A stretch of 64,000 nucleotides of DNA from Nitratidesulfovibrio sp. Lineage in GTDB: Bacteria; Desulfobacterota; Desulfovibrionia; Desulfovibrionales; Desulfovibrionaceae. Location of the stretch: positions 363,952-427,951 of the forward strand of contig NZ_JBDXXH010000004.1 of assembly GCF_040373385.1 (NCBI RefSeq), in the 5' to 3' direction. The position numbers were made by a program, and so were the translations under genes. The notes beneath the pieces were generated by a model that saw only the letters and a list, made by a program, of their open reading frames with translations, was not told the DNA's origin and searched no databases. Positions 41,125-49,260 of this stretch are shown in pieces; the stretch's first letter is position 1; every line of letters begins with the position of its first letter.

Positions 41125-42450
41125 CTACCTGATGGTCACCAGTTCGTAGTTCCCGCTGCCAAGGCCCAGGGCCTCGGCATGTTCGATCTGGCTCCGCCAG
41201 TTGGTGCTGGGGTGGACAACATGGAAATGGTCATGCCGTCCGGTATGCCCTGTATGACCTGCGTGACCTGAGTGACCTGAGTGACTGGCACAGTCGCAGG
41301 CAGCTTCGCCCTTGCCTTCCAGCTGGTTGCCGATCCTGTCGCCTAGCACCGTGCCGGGTATGACCGGCGCGGCGTTGACCGCGTCGATGCAGGCCTTGTC
41401 CAGCGCCACGGGGTCGAAGCTGGCGAAGATGCCGATGTCCGGAATGATGGCGGCGTCGTTTTCGCCGTGGCAGTCACAGTTCGGCGAGACGTGGTTGACC
41501 ACGCTGATGTGGAAGTTGGGGCGTCCGTCCAGTACGGCTTTCGCGTATTCCACCATCCGGATGTTCACGTCGTCGCTGCTGCCTTGCCACGGCGTGTCGA
41601 TCGCGTCGAAGTTGCAGGTGGCTATGCAGCGCCCGCAGCCCACGCACAGCTCGTGGTTGATGGATGCCTTCTTCTCTTCGTTGAAGGTAATGGCGTCCTG
41701 GTTGCAGTACCTTGCGCAGGTACGGCACCCCACGCACTTGTCGTGGGCAACGCGCGGCTTGCCGTTGTTGTGCATGATCATCTTGCCCGCCCGGCTGCCG
41801 CTGCCCATGCCGATGTTCTTGATGGCCCCGCCGAAGCCGGTCAGCTCATGCCCCTTGAAGTGGTTCAGCGAGATGAAGATGTCGGCGTCCATGATGGCCC
41901 GGCCTATCTTGGCGGTTTTCAGGTGCACGCCGCCTTCGATGGGCACCTCCACCTCGTCCGCGCCCTTCAATCCATCAGCGATGATCACGTGGCACCCTGT
42001 GGAAAGCGGGGTGAACCCGTTTTCGTAGGCGGCGTCCATATGCAGCAGGGCGTTGTTGCGGCGGCCCACGTACAGCGTGTTGGCATCGGTGAGAAAGGGC
42101 ATGCCGCCCAGCTTCTTCACCCTGTCCGCAACGGTCTTGGCGAAATTGGGGCGCAGGAACGCAAGGTTGCCCGGCTCGCCGAAATGAATCTTGATGGCCA
42201 CGAAGGCGTTCTGGAAGTTGATCCGCTCCACGCCCGCCGCCAGCATGAGCTTGTCCATCTTGTCCAGCAGGCTGGTGCCGATCCTGCACCGCATGTCGGT
42301 GAAGTAGACCTTTGACGGTGCCAAGCCTGACCCCTTGGGGGCGCCCGCTTTCGCGCTACCCTTCGCGGCCTTGCTTGCCCGCGCGGGCCGTTCATTCTTT
42401 CCGGATGCCGGGGATGCCTGCGCCTTCCTGGGTTTTGCCGTATCGCTCAT
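41125..42450 (-). CDS. DUF362 protein with two [4Fe-4S] motifs and a His-rich tail
   Basis: A 441-residue protein. After a ~45-residue Lys/Ala/Pro-rich N-terminal segment comes a DUF362 domain (KVYFTDMRCRIGTSLLDKMDKL, ITL-like strands, HFKGHELTGFGGAIKNIGMG), then two ferredoxin motifs (CVGCRTCARYCN ~270, CVGCGRCIATCN ~300) and C-terminal NCDCHGEND. Such proteins are probable redox carriers of uncharacterised function, common in anaerobes. Unusual is a histidine-rich stretch near residue 400, HSGHSGHAGHTGHTG then HDHFH, built from 9-bp repeats and preceded by CDC; it could bind Zn, Ni or Cu. The start MSDTAKP was chosen for its GGAGG spacing; an ATG two codons earlier is too close to the site. 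Confidence 0.88.
   Translation of the reverse strand: MSDTAKPRKAQASPASGKNERPARASKAAKGSAKAGAPKGSGLAPSKVYFTDMRCRIGTSLLDKMDKLMLAAGVERINFQNAFVAIKIHFGEPGNLAFLRPNFAKTVADRVKKLGGMPFLTDANTLYVGRRNNALLHMDAAYENGFTPLSTGCHVIIADGLKGADEVEVPIEGGVHLKTAKIGRAIMDADIFISLNHFKGHELTGFGGAIKNIGMGSGSRAGKMIMHNNGKPRVAHDKCVGCRTCARYCNQDAITFNEEKKASINHELCVGCGRCIATCNFDAIDTPWQGSSDDVNIRMVEYAKAVLDGRPNFHISVVNHVSPNCDCHGENDAAIIPDIGIFASFDPVALDKACIDAVNAAPVIPGTVLGDRIGNQLEGKGEAACDCASHSGHSGHAGHTGHTGRHDHFHVVHPSTNWRSQIEHAEALGLGSGNYELVTIR
41243..41288 (-). repeat. 9-bp tandem repeats encoding a His-Gly tail
   Basis: On the plus strand TATGACCTG, CGTGACCTG, AGTGACCTG and AGTGACTGG lie head to tail (41253-41288), preceded by a more degenerate copy. 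They encode repeating Gly-His-(Ser/Ala/Thr) in the DUF362 protein. Confidence 0.85.
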
Positions 42451-42824
42451 CGTCATGTGCCTCCATGATTGGCAAGGTATGCCGCAGCGGTCATGCCGCT
42501 GCCGTCTGGTCGCAGCCGTCTGGTCGCAGCCGATTGGCCGTACTTGTCGCGCGGGATGTTTCCTGTCCGACTGGCCCTGGTCCTGCCGGGGCAGGAGCGG
42601 TTCACCCGTGTTTCCTACCGCAGGGTGGCGGACTGCGAAAGATACGATTCCATCTTTCTTTTGCACATTCCTCGCATTCGCGCCTGTACGCGGGGCGGAC
42701 TGCTGCTGCCCGGCCCGGCATGTTCGCGGGAAAGGGAGGCGGGCAGAAAAGCACCAGGGCCTTGCGGATGTTGTCCGCAAGGCCCTGGTGCGTTCTGTCG
42801 GAACCAGCAGGGTGCGATAGCGGA
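42451..42824. other. 374-bp intergenic space between DUF362 and MFS genes
   Basis: No gene is seen. A 14-bp unit, GCCGTCTGGTCGCA, is duplicated in tandem at about 42507-42534. The MFS terminator hairpin lies at 42751-42791. Confidence 0.5.
42751..42791 (-). terminator. 18-bp perfect hairpin terminator after the MFS gene
   Basis: GCACCAGGGCCTTGCGGA (42751-42768), loop TGTTG, then the exact complement (42774-42791). On the minus strand TTTTCTG follows, so it ends the MFS transcript. Confidence 0.85.
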
Positions 42825-43976
42825 TCAGCGCAGCCGCCACGCCGCCAGCGCGAGCATCAGGCAACTGACGGCGGCCCCGCCCGCGAACACGGCGGGCAGG
42901 TCGCCCCCGGCGTAGAGCAGGCCGAACACCAGCGGGGCCACGGTCTGCCCCAGGCGCAGCAGGGTGCCGTTGACGGCCATGATGGCCGCGCGCTGCTGGG
43001 TGGGGGCCAGCGAGGTCATCATGGTGGACAGGTTGGGCAGGTTCAGGCCCTGGGCCATGCCGAAGCACAGCACCGGCCCCAGCAGCCACCACAGGCCGGG
43101 CATCAGCGGCAGCAACAGCATGGCGGCGGCGTAGAAGACATGGCTGAGCATGATCAGCCGCCGGGCGGGGAAGTGTTCCGACAGCCGCCCCAACTGCGAG
43201 GCGATCATGGCCGTGCCCAGCGAGGACACGGCGAAGATGGCGCCGATGCGCGAGGGCGCGGCGTGGAAGCGGGTATCCGCCAGCACCGGGAAAAAGGTGA
43301 CCAGGGGGCCGTACAACTGCACGAAGGTAAGCAGGGAAAGCCCGAACAGCACCAGCGCGCGGGGTGACAGCGCAATGCGCAGGGTGGAGCGGAAATATTC
43401 GCCCAGCGTTTGCATGGCCCGCGTGGGGGGCAGGCGCAGGCGCGCGGCGGCCAGCATCAGTGGCAGCACGGCCAGAGGCAACAGGAAGGGCACGTTCCAG
43501 CCAAACTCTGCCAGCAGGCCGCCCACGGCGGGAAAGACGGCCGTGCCCAGGCTGAGCACCCCGGCGTTGTAGCCCATGGCCCGCACCCGGTCGTTGCCCT
43601 CGTACAGGTCGCCGATGAGGGTGGTGTACAGCACGCCCAGCGGGGCTGCGCCAAACCCCTGCACGAAACGGCAGGCCAGCAGGGTGGAAAGATCACGCGC
43701 GAAGAAGCAGGCCGTGCCCCCCAGAATGAACAGGGCCATGGCGGGCAGCAGCACGCGTTTGCGGCCCAGCCGGTCGGCCAGTACGCCTGCGATGGGGGCC
43801 AGCACGATGCCCGGCAGGGTGAAGGCCGTCAGCACAAGGCCCACCGAGGCCAGCGGAATGCCCAGTTGGCGCGCCATCAGCGGCAGCGCGGGCATGACGC
43901 TGGAAACGCCCATGATCACCGTAAGGGTGATGCCGAAGATGGTGTGCAGGTTCCTGTCGCGCAGCAGCGGGTGCAT
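42825..43976 (-). CDS. Major facilitator superfamily transporter
   Basis: A 383-residue MFS drug/metabolite exporter-like protein with about twelve hydrophobic segments. The loop 2-3 signature is GVLADRLGRKRVLLP, and the fourth-segment region RFVQGFGAAPLGVLYTTLIGDLY is typical of the DHA1-type exporters. The substrate is unknown. ATG 43976 was chosen because hydrophobic segment 1 begins ~12 residues later and GGA lies ~6 nt upstream; the frame is open further upstream but hydrophilic. Transcribed alone toward its own hairpin terminator. Confidence 0.9.
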   Translation of the reverse strand: MHPLLRDRNLHTIFGITLTVIMGVSSVMPALPLMARQLGIPLASVGLVLTAFTLPGIVLAPIAGVLADRLGRKRVLLPAMALFILGGTACFFARDLSTLLACRFVQGFGAAPLGVLYTTLIGDLYEGNDRVRAMGYNAGVLSLGTAVFPAVGGLLAEFGWNVPFLLPLAVLPLMLAAARLRLPPTRAMQTLGEYFRSTLRIALSPRALVLFGLSLLTFVQLYGPLVTFFPVLADTRFHAAPSRIGAIFAVSSLGTAMIASQLGRLSEHFPARRLIMLSHVFYAAAMLLLPLMPGLWWLLGPVLCFGMAQGLNLPNLSTMMTSLAPTQQRAAIMAVNGTLLRLGQTVAPLVFGLLYAGGDLPAVFAGGAAVSCLMLALAAWRLR

Positions 43977-44224
43977 CGGGCTTCCGTGAGGGGGCGAATG
44001 TTCGGCGGGTTTTACGCCCCTCCGCGTGGCATGGCAAGGCACGAAGCCGTGCCCGCGCGAGGCGTCGACGAAATGCATCCTGCCGCCATTGTTGCATCGG
44101 CGCCGGTTACCGGATAGGAATATTCAGGGGCCTGCGCCGCGTGCCCGGCAGCGTTCGTCTGTCGGCGGGCACACGCGGGCCGTTCGGGGGGCAACGCAGC
44201 CAGCATATGCAAGGGGACAAGGTG

Positions 44225-44413
44225 ATGCAGCCGGTGGATCCGGATGGTTTGAGGGTGCGCTGCCCCTACTGTCACAGAGTTTTCATGATGCGCAAGAAGC
44301 TGCCTTCTTCGGAGGCGGCCCGGATTCGGGTAAAGTGCCCGAACTGCGGCGAGGACATTCTGCTGCCCGGCGACATGCTGGCGCGAGCCTGCAAGGGCGA
44401 CGAGAAGAAGTAG
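44225..44413 (+). CDS. Small zinc-ribbon protein
   Basis: A 62-residue protein with two CxxC knuckles, RVRCPYCHRVFMM and RVKCPNCGEDILLP, the pattern of MJ0042-type zinc ribbons often found in Desulfovibrio-type genomes. It binds one Zn and probably mediates nucleic-acid or protein contacts. ATG 44225 has GGGG about 8 nt upstream; ATG 44207 is an alternative without a ribosome site. It is divergent from the MFS gene. Confidence 0.78.
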   Translation: MQPVDPDGLRVRCPYCHRVFMMRKKLPSSEAARIRVKCPNCGEDILLPGDMLARACKGDEKK

Positions 44414-44470
44414 CCCGCCTTGTCGCGCGGCTCATGGGCGTGCGGTCATGCCATGCGCCTGCCATGTGTC

Positions 44471-44505
44471 TGCGAGGTGTCCGCAAGGTGTCCGCGAGGT
44501 GTCTG
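44471..44505. repeat. 11-bp tandem repeats downstream of the zinc-ribbon gene
   Basis: AGGTGTCCGCA, AGGTGTCCGCG and a shortened AGGTGTCTG follow one another in the space between the zinc-ribbon gene and the Lon-like gene. Confidence 0.6.
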
Positions 44506-44630
44506 AGGTCCGCCCGTGCCGAAGGGCACTCGCCTTCCTGCCGCCGTGGCGCGGCATATGTCCGGGAATAACGCGCGGCCCTTTCGCGCAAGGCCGATAT
44601 CCCGCCCCGGTGGCCACGGGCTGCCCGGCA

Positions 44631-44664
44631 CAAAGCCCCGGCATCGTCAGATGCCGGGGCTTTG
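44631..44664. terminator. Bidirectional terminator after the Lon-like gene
   Basis: CAAAGCCCCGGCATC (44631-44645), loop GTCA, GATGCCGGGGCTTTG (44650-44664), a perfect 15-bp stem including the A/T-rich ends. It serves the minus-strand Lon-like gene and the plus-strand zinc-ribbon gene. Confidence 0.8.
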
Positions 44665-44692
44665 TTCGTTGGCCGGTGCCGGACAGCGCGAC

Positions 44693-47128
44693 CTAGCGTT
44701 TGCGCTTCTGCTTGAAGGCGTCCTTGGCAAGGCGTCCCAGTTCGGCCAGGCGGCGATCCACCTTGTCGTACAGGGTGCCGGGGGTGAACGTGGAATCGGC
44801 GCGCATGCGACCGGCGGGCATGCCGGTAAGCAGTTCCAGGGCTTCGGTGATGTGCGCCACCGGCCAGATGGAAAAGCGCCCCTCGTTCACGGCGGCCACC
44901 ACCTCCTGCTTCAGCATCAGGTGGGCAATGTTGTCCTTGGGCAGGATCACGCCCTGTTCCCCGGTCAGCCCGTGGCGGCTGCACACCTCGAAGAACCCTT
45001 CCACCTTGCGGGTCACCCCGCCCACGGCCATGATCTGGCCGGACTGGCTGACCGCGCCGGTAAAGGCCAGAGAAAGCCGGATGGGCACGTCCGCGATGGC
45101 CGAAAGCAGCGCCGCCAGTTCCGCGCCGGATGCGGAATCGCCCTCGATGCCCGCGTAGCTCTGCTCGAAGCACAGGCTGCCGGTCATCACCAGGGGCTTT
45201 GTCCGCGCGAACTGGCTGAGCAGGTAGCTTTTCAGGATCATCATGGCCTTGGTGTGGATGGGCCCGCCAAGCTCTGCCTCCCGCTCAAGGTCGATGATGC
45301 CGCCGTGCCCCACGCCCACGGTGCAGGATATCTGGTGCGGCAGGCCGAACTCGAAGTCGCCGTACCAGGTCACCGACAGGCCGTTCACCCGGCCCACTTC
45401 GCTGCCGCTGGTACGTACCTTGATCAGTTCGCGGTCGTATTCGTCCATGTAGTGCTGTTCGACCAGGTTGGCGCGGTAGGTGCGCGCCACCATGGCGTCG
45501 TGCAGGGTGGTGCGGTCCACCAGCGCGCTGCCCTTCATGGAGGCCAGGGCCGAGGCCTCGATCATCAGTTCGCGCAGCACCGGAAACTTCAGCGACAGCT
45601 TGCGCTGGTCCTCTATGATGCGCGAGCCGTAGTCCACCAGCCCCGCCATGGCATCGCGGTCGAAGGGCAAAAGTTTCGCCTCGTCGATGATCCGCGCTAT
45701 GCGCGCAAGGTACACCTTCACCCCGTCGGCGTTGCGTTCGGCGGCTTCGGTCAGATGCGCCTTGATCTTGAACAGCTTTGGGAAGCGGTCGTCGTTGACC
45801 AGCAGCGTCTCGTACATTTCCTCGGTGCCCACCAGCACCACCTTCAGATTCAGGCGCAGCGGTTCCGGCTCTATGCCCTTGGTTTTTGTGGATTCCTGCC
45901 CGTCACCCGCGTCCTCTATGCGGGCCAGGCCCGAGCGCAGGGCCCGCAGCAGCCCTTCCCAGGCGCTGGGGTAGGACAGGATGTCCTCCATGTGCAGCAC
46001 AAGGAAGCCGCCGTTGGCCTTTTGCAGCGAACCGGCCTTGACCAGGGTGAAGTCGGTCACCAGCGCGCCCATTTCCGATTCGCGTTCGATGCACCCCAGC
46101 AGGTTGGACGGGGTGGGGTGGTCGTCCACCACGATGGGCGCGCCGTGGGTTTCGCCGTTGTCCACGAACACGTTGATGTCGTAGCGGAAGGACGTGTCTT
46201 CCGGCGGCGGGCCAAGGTCGGGCTGTTGCTGCGGCAGGTGGGTGGGAATGTCGCGCTGCACGAAGCCTTCGATGTTGTCCAGGATGTCCTCGCGCATGTC
46301 GGCGAAGTAGCGCTTCAGTTCGTCGCACGGACAGGTCTTGGCGAACTTGTCCGCCAGCGGCGTCAGGAACTGGTCCAGCACCTCGCGCACCACTTCCTTT
46401 TCCAGGGTGCGTTCGTCTTCCACGAAGTCCTGCTCGGCGCGGGTCAGCTTGCGCATCAGGCCGGTCATGGCTTGCAGCAGGCGGTCGCCCTTCAGCTTCA
46501 GGCTCTTGCGCAGCGTGGCGTCGAGCTTTTCGTACTCGTCCTCGCTAAGGCGCTTGCCCTCCACGATGGGGTACAGGGTCAGGCTGCCGGAATCGTCCAT
46601 GTCCAGATTGAAGCCTTCGCCCACGGCCACGGTGTCCATTTCCTTGAACAGTTTGCTGCGCTGGGTCTGGAACTTGTCCAGCAGCAGGGTGCGCTTGCGC
46701 ACGAAGGCGTCGTGCTCGAAGCGGCTGGGCGCTTCCTTGCGGGCCTTGGACAGGGCCTGGGTGAGCGCGGTGCGCAGCTTGCGCCCCTGCCCGGCGGGCA
46801 GCGCGATAAGGCGCGGCCTGTCCGGGTCCTCGAAATTGTAGACGTGGACGAGGTCGGGCGGGGTGTCCATCTTGCGGGCGCGCGGCGCAAGGTATTCGCG
46901 CAGCATGTAGGTGCGGCCAAGATTGGCCTCGCCCGAAAGGTAGACGTTGTAGCCACCATCGCGAATGTGCAGGGCCAGTTCCAGCGCCTGCAACACGCGG
47001 GGCTGGGGGGTGCGGCGCATGCCGTTGCGCGGCGGACGCGGAATGGCGTCGCTGGTCTCCCACTGGATGCGGGAGGGGTCGAGCGTGGCGCGAAGACGGG
47101 TGGCGGGCAGCGGGGAAACCTTGGTCAT
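44693..47128 (-). CDS. Lon-like ATP-dependent protease (LonB/YcbZ type)
   Basis: An 811-residue protease of the S16 family. It lacks the N-terminal substrate domain of classical Lon and starts with the AAA+ part (NVYLSGEANLGRTYML, a degenerate Walker A, ~residue 75), followed by a long helical insertion (~150-330) and sensor regions (GGFLVLHMEDIL). The C-terminal protease domain has the Ser-Lys dyad: Ser665 in GDSAS and Lys708 in GGVTRKVEG, 43 residues apart, the same distance as Ser679-Lys722 in E. coli Lon. It degrades misfolded or regulatory proteins. GGAG lies 4 nt before ATG 47128; a further upstream frame is not coding. Confidence 0.92.
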   Translation of the reverse strand: MTKVSPLPATRLRATLDPSRIQWETSDAIPRPPRNGMRRTPQPRVLQALELALHIRDGGYNVYLSGEANLGRTYMLREYLAPRARKMDTPPDLVHVYNFEDPDRPRLIALPAGQGRKLRTALTQALSKARKEAPSRFEHDAFVRKRTLLLDKFQTQRSKLFKEMDTVAVGEGFNLDMDDSGSLTLYPIVEGKRLSEDEYEKLDATLRKSLKLKGDRLLQAMTGLMRKLTRAEQDFVEDERTLEKEVVREVLDQFLTPLADKFAKTCPCDELKRYFADMREDILDNIEGFVQRDIPTHLPQQQPDLGPPPEDTSFRYDINVFVDNGETHGAPIVVDDHPTPSNLLGCIERESEMGALVTDFTLVKAGSLQKANGGFLVLHMEDILSYPSAWEGLLRALRSGLARIEDAGDGQESTKTKGIEPEPLRLNLKVVLVGTEEMYETLLVNDDRFPKLFKIKAHLTEAAERNADGVKVYLARIARIIDEAKLLPFDRDAMAGLVDYGSRIIEDQRKLSLKFPVLRELMIEASALASMKGSALVDRTTLHDAMVARTYRANLVEQHYMDEYDRELIKVRTSGSEVGRVNGLSVTWYGDFEFGLPHQISCTVGVGHGGIIDLEREAELGGPIHTKAMMILKSYLLSQFARTKPLVMTGSLCFEQSYAGIEGDSASGAELAALLSAIADVPIRLSLAFTGAVSQSGQIMAVGGVTRKVEGFFEVCSRHGLTGEQGVILPKDNIAHLMLKQEVVAAVNEGRFSIWPVAHITEALELLTGMPAGRMRADSTFTPGTLYDKVDRRLAELGRLAKDAFKQKRKR

Positions 47129-47452
47129 GATGCTCCTGCGCGGCGGACAGAGTGGGAAAGGCCGGGCTGGTGGCCCGGCAGGGTTGCTCGACCCCGGCGG
47201 ATATCCAGGTGCCGAACCGGCGCGAAGGGCCGGGTTTCTTAGCCTAGCGTGTTGCCCCGCGCTTGTCACGTCCCACAGGGTGGTGCGCTTGGGCAAGCGA
47301 TGCAGGCAGGGTGTGGAACGAAGCATGCGCGGGGCTGAAGGGGTGGCAAGGAAAGCGGGGAGCGGATCGCAAGGCGGCAGGCGCGTGGCGGCCCGTCGTC
47401 CGGAGTGGCGCGGGGTTTGTCAGCCGGGGCGGGAACGGCTATCATCCGCGCC
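47129..47452. other. 324-bp divergent intergenic space
   Basis: I see no gene, promoter or repeat of note between the Lon-like gene and the glycosyltransferase. Confidence 0.4.
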
Positions 47453-48472
47453 ATGACCGCAGCCCAGCCCACGCAGCAGCACGCCGGGGACGAACCCAAC
47501 GGCACCATGCCGCGCCCGGCGGGGCATGGCGGGCCGGAGCCGGGGGGGCAGGGACACGAGGTGGACGTGCTGCTTTCCGTGGTGGTGCCGGTGCTGCACG
47601 AGGCGCAGCGCATGGCGGACCTGGCCAGGCATGTGCGCGCGCTGGCCGGTGAATTGCCACGGGGTGCGGTGGAACTGGTGGTGGCCGACGGCGCGCCGGA
47701 AGGCGACACGCTGGCTGCGTTGAAGATGGCGATGGGCAGGGACGCCTGGCGGGCCGCAACGGGTCTGGGCGCATGTGGTTTGGCCGCCGAAGAATTTTCC
47801 GGAACGGGGCTTCTCGTGTGCGCCGTGGCCGCCCCGCGTGGCCGCGCCCGGCAGATGAACGCCGGTGCCGCCGTGGCCCGCGGGCAGGTGCTGCTGTTCC
47901 TGCATGCGGATACGCGCCTGCCGGACGGGGCCTTTCCCGCCGTATTGCGGGCGTTGGGCGTGTCGCCGTACGCTGCCGGGGGCGAGGGTGTGAACGCTGC
48001 CGCGCCTGTATCGGCCGCATGCGGCGGACATGGCGCGATTGCGACCGGCAGTGCCGGGCCGTGCGTCCCCGGCGCCGGGGCGTTTTCTTTGGCCATCGAC
48101 GCGCCGGGGGCGTGGTTCCGGCTGGTGGAGGCGCTGGCCAACCTGCGCAACCGGCTTACCCGTACCCCGTACGGCGACCAGGCCCAGTTCTTTCGAGCCG
48201 GGTTATTCCGGGCCATGGGCGGCTACCCCGATCAGCCGCTGATGGAAGACGTGGAAATCATGCGCCGCCTGCGCCGCCAGCATCGCCAGCTTGGCCCAGA
48301 CCAGTCGCTGGCCCTGCTGGACCTGCGGGCCGTCACTTCGGCCCGGCGCTGGCGCGACGAGGGGGCCGTGCGCTGCACCCTGCGCAACGTCTGTCTGCGG
48401 CTGCTGTACGCGCTGGGGGTTCCGGCGCAGATACTGGCGCGTTGGTACCGCGCCCGCAAAGGAGCATCATGA
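47453..48472 (+). CDS. Glycosyltransferase family 2, TIGR04283-like
   Basis: A 339-residue GT-A fold enzyme: LSVVVPVLHEAQRMADLARHV at ~50-70, VVADGAPEGDT, a donor-site RGRARQMNAGAAVARGQVLLFLHADTRLPDGA, then YGDQAQFFRAGLFRAMGGYPDQPLMEDVEIMRRLRR. These match the TIGR04283 family, linked by name to arsenosugar biosynthesis although that role is not established for members in general. Low-complexity insertions around residues 120-215 make it longer than usual. The start has only a weak ribosome site. The next gene overlaps by 4 bp. Confidence 0.82.
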   Translation: MTAAQPTQQHAGDEPNGTMPRPAGHGGPEPGGQGHEVDVLLSVVVPVLHEAQRMADLARHVRALAGELPRGAVELVVADGAPEGDTLAALKMAMGRDAWRAATGLGACGLAAEEFSGTGLLVCAVAAPRGRARQMNAGAAVARGQVLLFLHADTRLPDGAFPAVLRALGVSPYAAGGEGVNAAAPVSAACGGHGAIATGSAGPCVPGAGAFSLAIDAPGAWFRLVEALANLRNRLTRTPYGDQAQFFRAGLFRAMGGYPDQPLMEDVEIMRRLRRQHRQLGPDQSLALLDLRAVTSARRWRDEGAVRCTLRNVCLRLLYALGVPAQILARWYRARKGAS

Positions 48473-49260
48473 GCGACACCTGCGTACTCTTCTTCGTCAA
48501 GTATCCCGAGCCGGGCGCGGTGAAGACGCGCCTTGCGTCCGTCATGGGCGCGGAAGCCGTCGCCGCCATGTACCGCCATTTCGTGCAGGACATGCTGGCC
48601 GAACTGGTGCAGGTAAAGGCCGACCTGCGCATCTGTTGCGACACGGGCACCGTGCCCCCCGACGTTCAGGACGTACAGGACGTTCAGGGCGTACCGGGGG
48701 CGCCGGGTACACAGGGCGCGCTGTCCGCCTGCAAGGCCTGGCTGGGGCCGCAGCATGTCTATCAACCCCAGCAGGGCGACGACCTGGGCGCGCGCATGTG
48801 CACGGCCCTTGCCGATGCCTACGCCGCCGGATACGAGCGCGTGGTGGTGCTGGGCAGCGACATTCCGGATTTTCCGCACGAACTGGCGCAGAAGGCCCTG
48901 GACGACCTGGACCTGCATGACGCGGTCATCGGCCCCGCTTTCGACGGTGGCTATTATCTGATAGGCTTCCGGCGCGACAGGTTTCTGCCCGGCGTGTTCG
49001 AGGGCGTGGAGTGGAGCGGCGGGTCGGTATACGCGGCCACCATGGAGCGGCTGGAGGCCGCCCGGCTGGACGTGGTGCGCCTGCCGGAGTGGAACGACGT
49101 GGACACCATGTGGGATCTCAACGTGCTGTATCGCACCAACCGCAACAGCTCGTTTCGCAAATCGTCGTCCTACGCCGCCATGCGCGAGCATGATGCGCTG
49201 ATTCGCCAATATGACATGGAACTGCCCGTGTGGGCACGGGAAACGGAATCCGGCAAATGA
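48469..49260 (+). CDS. Nucleotide-sugar-like transferase, TIGR04282/DUF2064-like
   Basis: A 263-residue GT-A-like enzyme beginning MSDTCVLFFVKYPEPGAVKTRLA, with YERVVVLGSDIPDFPHELAQ and IGPAFDGGYYLIGF, the motifs of the DUF2064/TIGR04282 family, usually encoded next to the TIGR04283-type glycosyltransferase as here. It may supply or transfer an activated group to the same glycan. A linker contains 9-bp repeats (48661-48687, DVQDVQDVQ). AAAGGAG precedes the ATG, which overlaps the upstream stop; its own stop overlaps the next start by 4 bp. Confidence 0.85.
   Translation: MSDTCVLFFVKYPEPGAVKTRLASVMGAEAVAAMYRHFVQDMLAELVQVKADLRICCDTGTVPPDVQDVQDVQGVPGAPGTQGALSACKAWLGPQHVYQPQQGDDLGARMCTALADAYAAGYERVVVLGSDIPDFPHELAQKALDDLDLHDAVIGPAFDGGYYLIGFRRDRFLPGVFEGVEWSGGSVYAATMERLEAARLDVVRLPEWNDVDTMWDLNVLYRTNRNSSFRKSSSYAAMREHDALIRQYDMELPVWARETESGK
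48661..48687 (+). repeat. Three 9-bp tandem repeats in the TIGR04282-like gene
   Basis: GACGTTCAG, GACGTACAG and GACGTTCAG lie head to tail and in frame, encoding DVQDVQDVQ. Confidence 0.88.

Noticed and set aside
41243..41288. His-rich tail as a cloning tag or contamination
   Set aside because: The DNA is a degenerate 9-bp repeat with Gly/Ser/Thr between histidines, consistent with the same repeat habit seen in other genes of the window.
44516..47242. Long plus-strand open frame opposite the Lon-like gene
   Set aside because: Antisense shadow; the minus-strand protease has an intact Ser-Lys dyad.
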